Positions 40,681-64,000 of a stretch of DNA of 64,000 nt are shown in pieces. A program made the translations under genes and the position numbers. How positions within the stretch are numbered: position 1 is the stretch's first letter; each line of letters begins with the position of its first letter. Source of the DNA: Cheilinus undulatus (lineage: Eukaryota; Chordata; Actinopteri; Labriformes; Labridae); NCBI RefSeq assembly GCF_018320785.1, contig NC_054885.1, positions 5,778,921 to 5,842,920 on the forward strand, written 5' to 3'. The notes under the pieces were generated by a model. That model had not been told where the DNA came from. It did not search any database and saw only the letters and a program-made list of their open reading frames with translations.

Positions 40681-41650
40681 TTAAGGCTTTTGTAGTTTTA
40701 GTAGACTATAGTCTGTGTTTTCCTGCTACTACGTGTAATTACTGCCACTACAACTACTGCTAGTGAGCGAGAGTGGTGTTTTGTTTTTAAAAAATAGCGT
40801 TAGTGGCATTTGTGCGTGTCTGTCATGTGCAATAACAATATGTTACTTGAGAATGTTGAGAATGCATTTTTCCATCTTTATCTATGTATATAGTTATCTT
40901 TTGCACTGTGTTTTGCACACCCAGAGTCCTAGACTCAAAAAATGACTGGTGATTGTTCTAAACATGTATAGGTTCAGATTTCAAATGTCAAATCAAAACT
41001 TCATGAGCAATAACAAAATTTCTTCTCATAAAAGCCATGAAAAACAAATCAGTTTTTGTGTTTTTCTTCTTTTAAACTGCTGACAATTCCATAAAATGTG
41101 CAATAATCATTAACCAGATGTTGAAAAGTCAAGTTCAAGTACTCCTGGGGAAAGGGACCGAAGCTCTCAGACTTAGGGCATTTCCTGACTATTTTACAGC
41201 CATGATAATAAAAATTGTCCAAATCGCCATTTTTAGACTCCGTAAGCAAAGGGTTAATGTCAAAACCTGAAATTCTCTCTTTAATGGCGCCTTGCATTGT
41301 TTAATTGTTTAAAGCGGTTTATGGGCAGGAAAGCAGTACAAACGTCAAGCAGTTTTTAAGGTATTAGTAGTAGTACTAGTACTTTACTACTACCGGTTTG
41401 TGTATTGACATTGTTCTTTGTTAAATCATTTAAGGAACAGTGAAATGTTTTGTGTGTCATTTTAAAAAAGTTGCTACTTGAAGGAAAAAATAAACATTTT
41501 TCAATTTGTTTATGTTATGGTGTGCTCAGAATGATTGGCAGACTTGTCTATGAATTGTATAGAGGATATGCTGTGAAATGAATGAAATATCTGTTTTAGG
41601 ATTGACAGAAGTGACCGTAAATGGTACAGAGAATATCTTGTAAATCTACA

Positions 41651-41727
41651 GAAATATCTGTTGAATAACGGACAATGTACTGGCAGAAAATTGCCAGTAC
41701 ATTGTCCCTTATTTGACAGATTTTTTT
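41651..41727. repeat. near-perfect inverted repeat (hairpin)
   Basis: GGACAATGTACTGGCA (41670-41685), loop GAAAAT, then its exact complement (41692-41707). Weaker pairing extends outward (ATCTGTTGAATAA against TTATTTGACAGAT), giving about 30-35 paired bases per arm. It probably is the core of a small foldback transposon; no gene is nearby. Confidence 0.75.
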
Positions 41728-42639
41728 CTTACAGTGTACCTTTATATAAACCATTTGAGTGTAAACAGTTGAGATACAACATGATTAAACTGGGCTCAAT
41801 AGACTTTAATGTATTTTAGCTCCTAATAAGTCATAAACTGTACATGTCATAATAGTGAGCACTGGTACAGTCAGTCAACGATGAATACTGAGCATTTTGA
41901 TGGACTTTGTACTGTTTACAATAGCAGAGATATAAATACAGTTTCTGTCTATTGTTTTTCAACCTTAATAACTCAAAACGTATAAAAGTTATCGATAAGA
42001 AAAGTCATCGAACACTCCTGCACGGCCGGACATATCAATCACTGCTGTAGCAGCACTTACAAATCAAAGAAAATCCCACAAACATTTCATGATATATGCA
42101 AAATAATGAATATTTTATGAAAATACCTTCATGACATTAGGTCAGTACATGAACAGTATATGTGGCATAAATGTTTTTCAGTTTAAGATGAGTGGAAAAA
42201 GGCACAGAAGAAGAACGAGAAAGAAGCAAAAGAACATGCTCGGGTCGCTGCTGTGAGCGAGTAATTACAAGTCAACACCGACCTGCTGTCAAACACGAGG
42301 AACCAAGTCGCCATAGTCACACAGTGACATTTTTCTCTGATGTCAGGCTGCGAGTGAGAAAAGCTGCTAAAGCTGTGGGGTTTCAGGTTCCTTAAGGAGA
42401 TGTTTTATGTTATTTTAACCCTAAATAAACAGCCACGGAAACAAGAAATGTAAGCAAAAATCAAAGGAGTACTGTTAGATATTTAGAGTTACAATAAAAA
42501 GTAAGAAAAGGGTGGCAAAAGCTGACATTAGCATTGAATCATTCATCTTTACTGAGAGTAATAATAACAGCTCCCCTGTCAACAAACTCCACACTAAAAA
42601 TTCATTCAGACCAGGACAGAAAAGAGGCCTCAACCATCA

Positions 42640-43915
42640 AACCATGGACACAGGAGGAACAAGTAGGCAGTCTGCCGTTCAATAATCCAAGGGTGGATTA
42701 CTCCCCAAAGGTTGGTCTTTGCCCCTGGTGAAGGAGTTCAAGTATCTAGTGTTGTTGGACTACAAAACTGCAGCAAACTTGGTGCAAAGTGTGCATTTTT
42801 GTGGGTGTTGTATCAGACTGTTGTGGTGAAAATGGAGGTAAAGGCCAAGGCAAATCAGTCTGTGTTTCCATCCCTCAACTTTGGTCATGACATTTTAAGT
42901 AGTGACCAAAATAATTAGACCATGTGGTCAAAATGAGAGTCCTCAGGAGGGTTTCTTGGCTCAGGGTGAGGAGCTCAAACATCTTGGAGTAGAACCACTG
43001 GTCCTTTGCCTCTTTTTGGAGGCCTTCTGCCCATGTTCAACTGAGAGGAGACCCAAGGGTAGCCCCAGAACTTGCTGGAGGCTTATATTAGAGGCCGACA
43101 CGAAATGGCCTGCAGCCTTAAAATGGTTTGGGCCAGGATCCCTACCCCTACCCTTTGGCTACAGCTGGGTTGAGCTCAAGTGGGGGACTTCCTGTCAGAC
43201 AGGACTAGTTTTCTGATACATTTTTTAAGATGTTCCTTAGTTCTTATTTCTCCATTTCCCTCATTGAACACCCACTGGACAAATTACAAGATCTGCTGCC
43301 CAGGTCTGCAGGTCATGGCTGTTAAATTAAGAAGGCCTCCAAAAGTGCAATAAAATTACGAATGGTTTATGTACTAAACATTACATCACTGTGGAGGAAA
43401 AGCTGTTAAAAAGTGGCACTGCCAGCTCAATCCACTCCACAGTTATTCTGTGTTGTGCCCATTAAGATCTCATCTGGTCTATTATAATAGGCCACATTAG
43501 AGAGTACGGTCTAGACCTGCCCTCTTCGTAAAGACTTTTGAGATTACTTTGGTTATAAATTGGCGCTATACAAACATGGATTGATTGATTGATCTGAACA
43601 CAAGTCTGCCATTAAAACAACTCAGAAATGCAGTTTAAAACCTTAATTTTAAAAGCCAACTTACTAAAAACATGTCAGGATTAAAATTTGGCCTGGGCCC
43701 GTAAATACAGTTTATGTGATGGAGCAGGCTCAGAAGGAACAGGCGTCGGCTCAGGTAGGATCAGGCTAGAATTTTCTGGGCCTGATCTAGACTCTAGATT
43801 ATATACCTCATCTGGCCAGAGGACAGCCTTGGAGGAGCTAGAAAACCTCGCTAGGGAGAGGGATGTCTGGGTTGACTTGCTAAGCCTGTCTTAACTGCAG
43901 ACTTAACCCGGATAT
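42640..43915 (+). mobile_element. LINE fragments, discontinuous
   Basis: Pieces resembling the same LINE: VDYSPKVGLCPW with GGAGTTCAAGTATCTAGTG at 42690-42760; a segment with GAGGAGACCCAAGGGTAGCC and CTTGCTGGAGG at 43040-43085; and LENLARERDVWVDLLSL at 43825-43895. Between them (43430-43600) lies a SINE/LINE-type tail with TTGGCGCTATACAAAC and (TTGA)n. All frames are broken. Confidence 0.5.
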
Positions 43916-44739
43916 GTGGGAAAAAAACATCTCCGTTGCTTGATTTTTCCCTACCCATTGTTTCCATTTCCCACCTACTCATGATTTGAGTCATTAAAAC
44001 ACTGCAGTAAAACTTTGCACCAGCTTTTAAACTTCTCACTCAGAGCGTGACGTCAGAGGAACAATGGTCATGTGATATGGTAGATACCGTCAGAAAAGCA
44101 ACATGGTGTAGCGCTGAGGCAAAGAGGCAGCTTAGAGTCACATTTCTATTTTATGCAAGCAGACAATCAGAGCACATGGTTTTAAAAAATACTATTCAGT
44201 TACATTTCAGCTAAGATAACTAAATCCTTTATATGGTGGACATACTGTCTCTGGTAGATTCATGAAAAAATAAAGTCAGGCGGATCCTTCATTCTTAAAT
44301 ATTGCAATGCTATCATTTTAGCATTCGGAAGCATTTCAAACAGCTCGTTATTCTGGTCCAACAAAATAAAACTATCATCCAGACACACTCACTGAACTAT
44401 GAGAACAACTCAATCAAAGTTTTTAACACATCCATGAATGAAAGAAGGGGCTTGTTGTTTTTTCATGTGCAGTTTTTGTGCAGTTTAGGAGAAAAGCGCG
44501 TCTTTTCTGCAGCTCGGTAAGGAAAGGTAAGGCAGAATAAGGGCTTAGGGGGTTGGGAGTCCATCTGCTGGTGTCTGCTAACGTTTCGAGCTGAGATTTA
44601 ACTTTGAAAATATTTTTTCCTGCTTTGTTCATGCTGTATGTGCTTGGAGAGAATCCTTTAATCAAATCACGGCAACATATTCTCATGGTGGCCATTTTAA
44701 TCAGATTTAGAGCTCAGGATGTAAGGCTGAACTGCTGTT

Positions 44740-44745
44740 TTTATT
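44740..44745 (-). terminator. myh10: myh10 polyadenylation signal candidate
   Basis: AATAAA on the minus strand, about 250 bp past the myh10 stop codon and the nearest exact match. Human MYH10 has a longer 3' UTR, so a more distal site is also possible. Confidence 0.35.
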
Positions 44746-44993
44746 TCACCCTTACATGCTGTAAAGTCCTATAAATTCAAGAAGTCCTTATTCCTACACC
44801 ACCTCCACCAACAGAGTAAAAATCAAGATTTATAAGATGATAGCAGAGTTTGCTCCTCCCATTCTGAGCTAAGTGTCAGATAAAAATGGCCGCCATGTTT
44901 ATAAGGTCAACTCAAGCTGGGAGGATGGTGTTTAGTGTTTGTTTTGGGGCTGTTAGGTGATCTGGGGGAGTAAGAGTTAAGGCTTTTTCTGAT

Positions 44994-63483
<18,490 letters not shown>

Positions 63484-64000
63484 CTACAGCAGCAGAGACA
63501 CAGACAGAGAGAGGAGACAGGAGAGTGAGAGAGGAGAAACAGAGGACATGCAGACACATAAACCTTTACATTTACACACCAACACACATACAAGTTATCA
63601 GGAGGAAAGATTGGCTGTTAGAGACAAGAATAACAGGTAAATGTCAGTTCATGCACTCTGATAATATTCTAGGTGATCAAATCCTTGTTAACATTATGTG
63701 TTTTGTTATCATGGTAGATATTAAGTAGTGTAACTGAGGCTGCTGGGAATGTCTTTTTTGTTACATGTCAGGGGTAGTTAACCAAATCCCTTTTCAGACA
63801 TATTACTCGGACTACTGCACACGTGGCTCAAAATCAAAAAAGGTGGAGGAGATAAATGCTTTCTGTTAGCCTTTTTTGTATTGTTTTGTTCCCTCGTTGC
63901 GGCCAAATGTGATTTATTCTTCTGTATTCCTAAGGTTAGCATATTACATTCTAGATCTCCATATTTTAGGTGTAATCCTGCCTTTCTTGTTTTGTTTGTA
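63484..64000. other. myh10: myh10 intron upstream of the B2 exon
   Basis: No further myh10 exon is recognisable. The preceding constitutive exon, which should end in phase 1 after the VAELWK-type segment, must lie beyond 64000. Confidence 0.6.

Larger units (their letters stand above)
39600..42640. other. intergenic DNA, mostly unrecognised
   Basis: Apart from the repeat at 40005-40680 and the hairpin at 41651-41727 I see no gene. A minus-strand frame at 41049-41297 (82 codons) has no motif I recognise and no flanking support. Confidence 0.4.

Noticed and set aside
41049..41297. 82-codon minus-strand frame
   Set aside because: Not recognised as any family, no flanking coding signal. Left as an item to search together with the piggyBac scrap.

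Overview
This is vertebrate nuclear DNA, almost certainly from a ray-finned (teleost) fish. Its genes are split by GT-AG introns, the aanat and myh10 products have fish-type sequences, and the non-coding DNA is crowded with Tc1/mariner, hAT-like, TTAA-flanked and LINE debris typical of fish. There is no prokaryotic-style operon, CRISPR array or integrated element with intact machinery.

Layout: (1) 1-4931 is upstream DNA with mariner, Tc1 and LINE remnants and one good TATA element at 3371. (2) 4932-21752 (+) holds envoplakin (evpl). I can read 21 exons that join in one frame into 2034 residues; only the short first coding exon is not found. The last exon alone (18225-21752) encodes nearly the whole rod and the plectin-repeat tail. 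(3) 22030-29716 is intergenic and holds several miniature transposons with readable ends. (4) 30122-32746 (-) is a complete three-exon aanat (arylalkylamine N-acetyltransferase, retinal aanat1 type, 228 residues), with an E-box flanked by two CRX/OTX-type sites about 0.85 kb upstream. (5) 33600-44740 is a transposon-rich stretch. It includes a hAT-like element with a perfect 8-bp target duplication and a broken SAMD3-like gene interrupted by a 1.5-kb foldback element. (6) 44994-63483 (-) is the 3' two-thirds of myh10 (non-muscle myosin heavy chain IIB): 26 constitutive exons coding 1359 residues to the stop, plus a 63-bp cassette exon matching the neuronal B2 insert. The 5' exons lie beyond the window.

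The three genes do not form a pathway. Envoplakin is a desmosome/cornified-envelope cytolinker, AANAT makes N-acetylserotonin (and N-acetyldopamine in retina), and myosin IIB is a contractile motor. EVPL and AANAT are also neighbours on human 17q25, so that pair is old synteny.

I found no new gene system. The most interesting material is regulatory (the aanat module), splicing-related (the B2 exon, and inverted repeats flanking evpl exons 16-20) and mobile (hAT-like elements that carry an internal ~20-bp minisatellite, in five copies). All coordinates come from reading by eye; element family names are tentative where stated.
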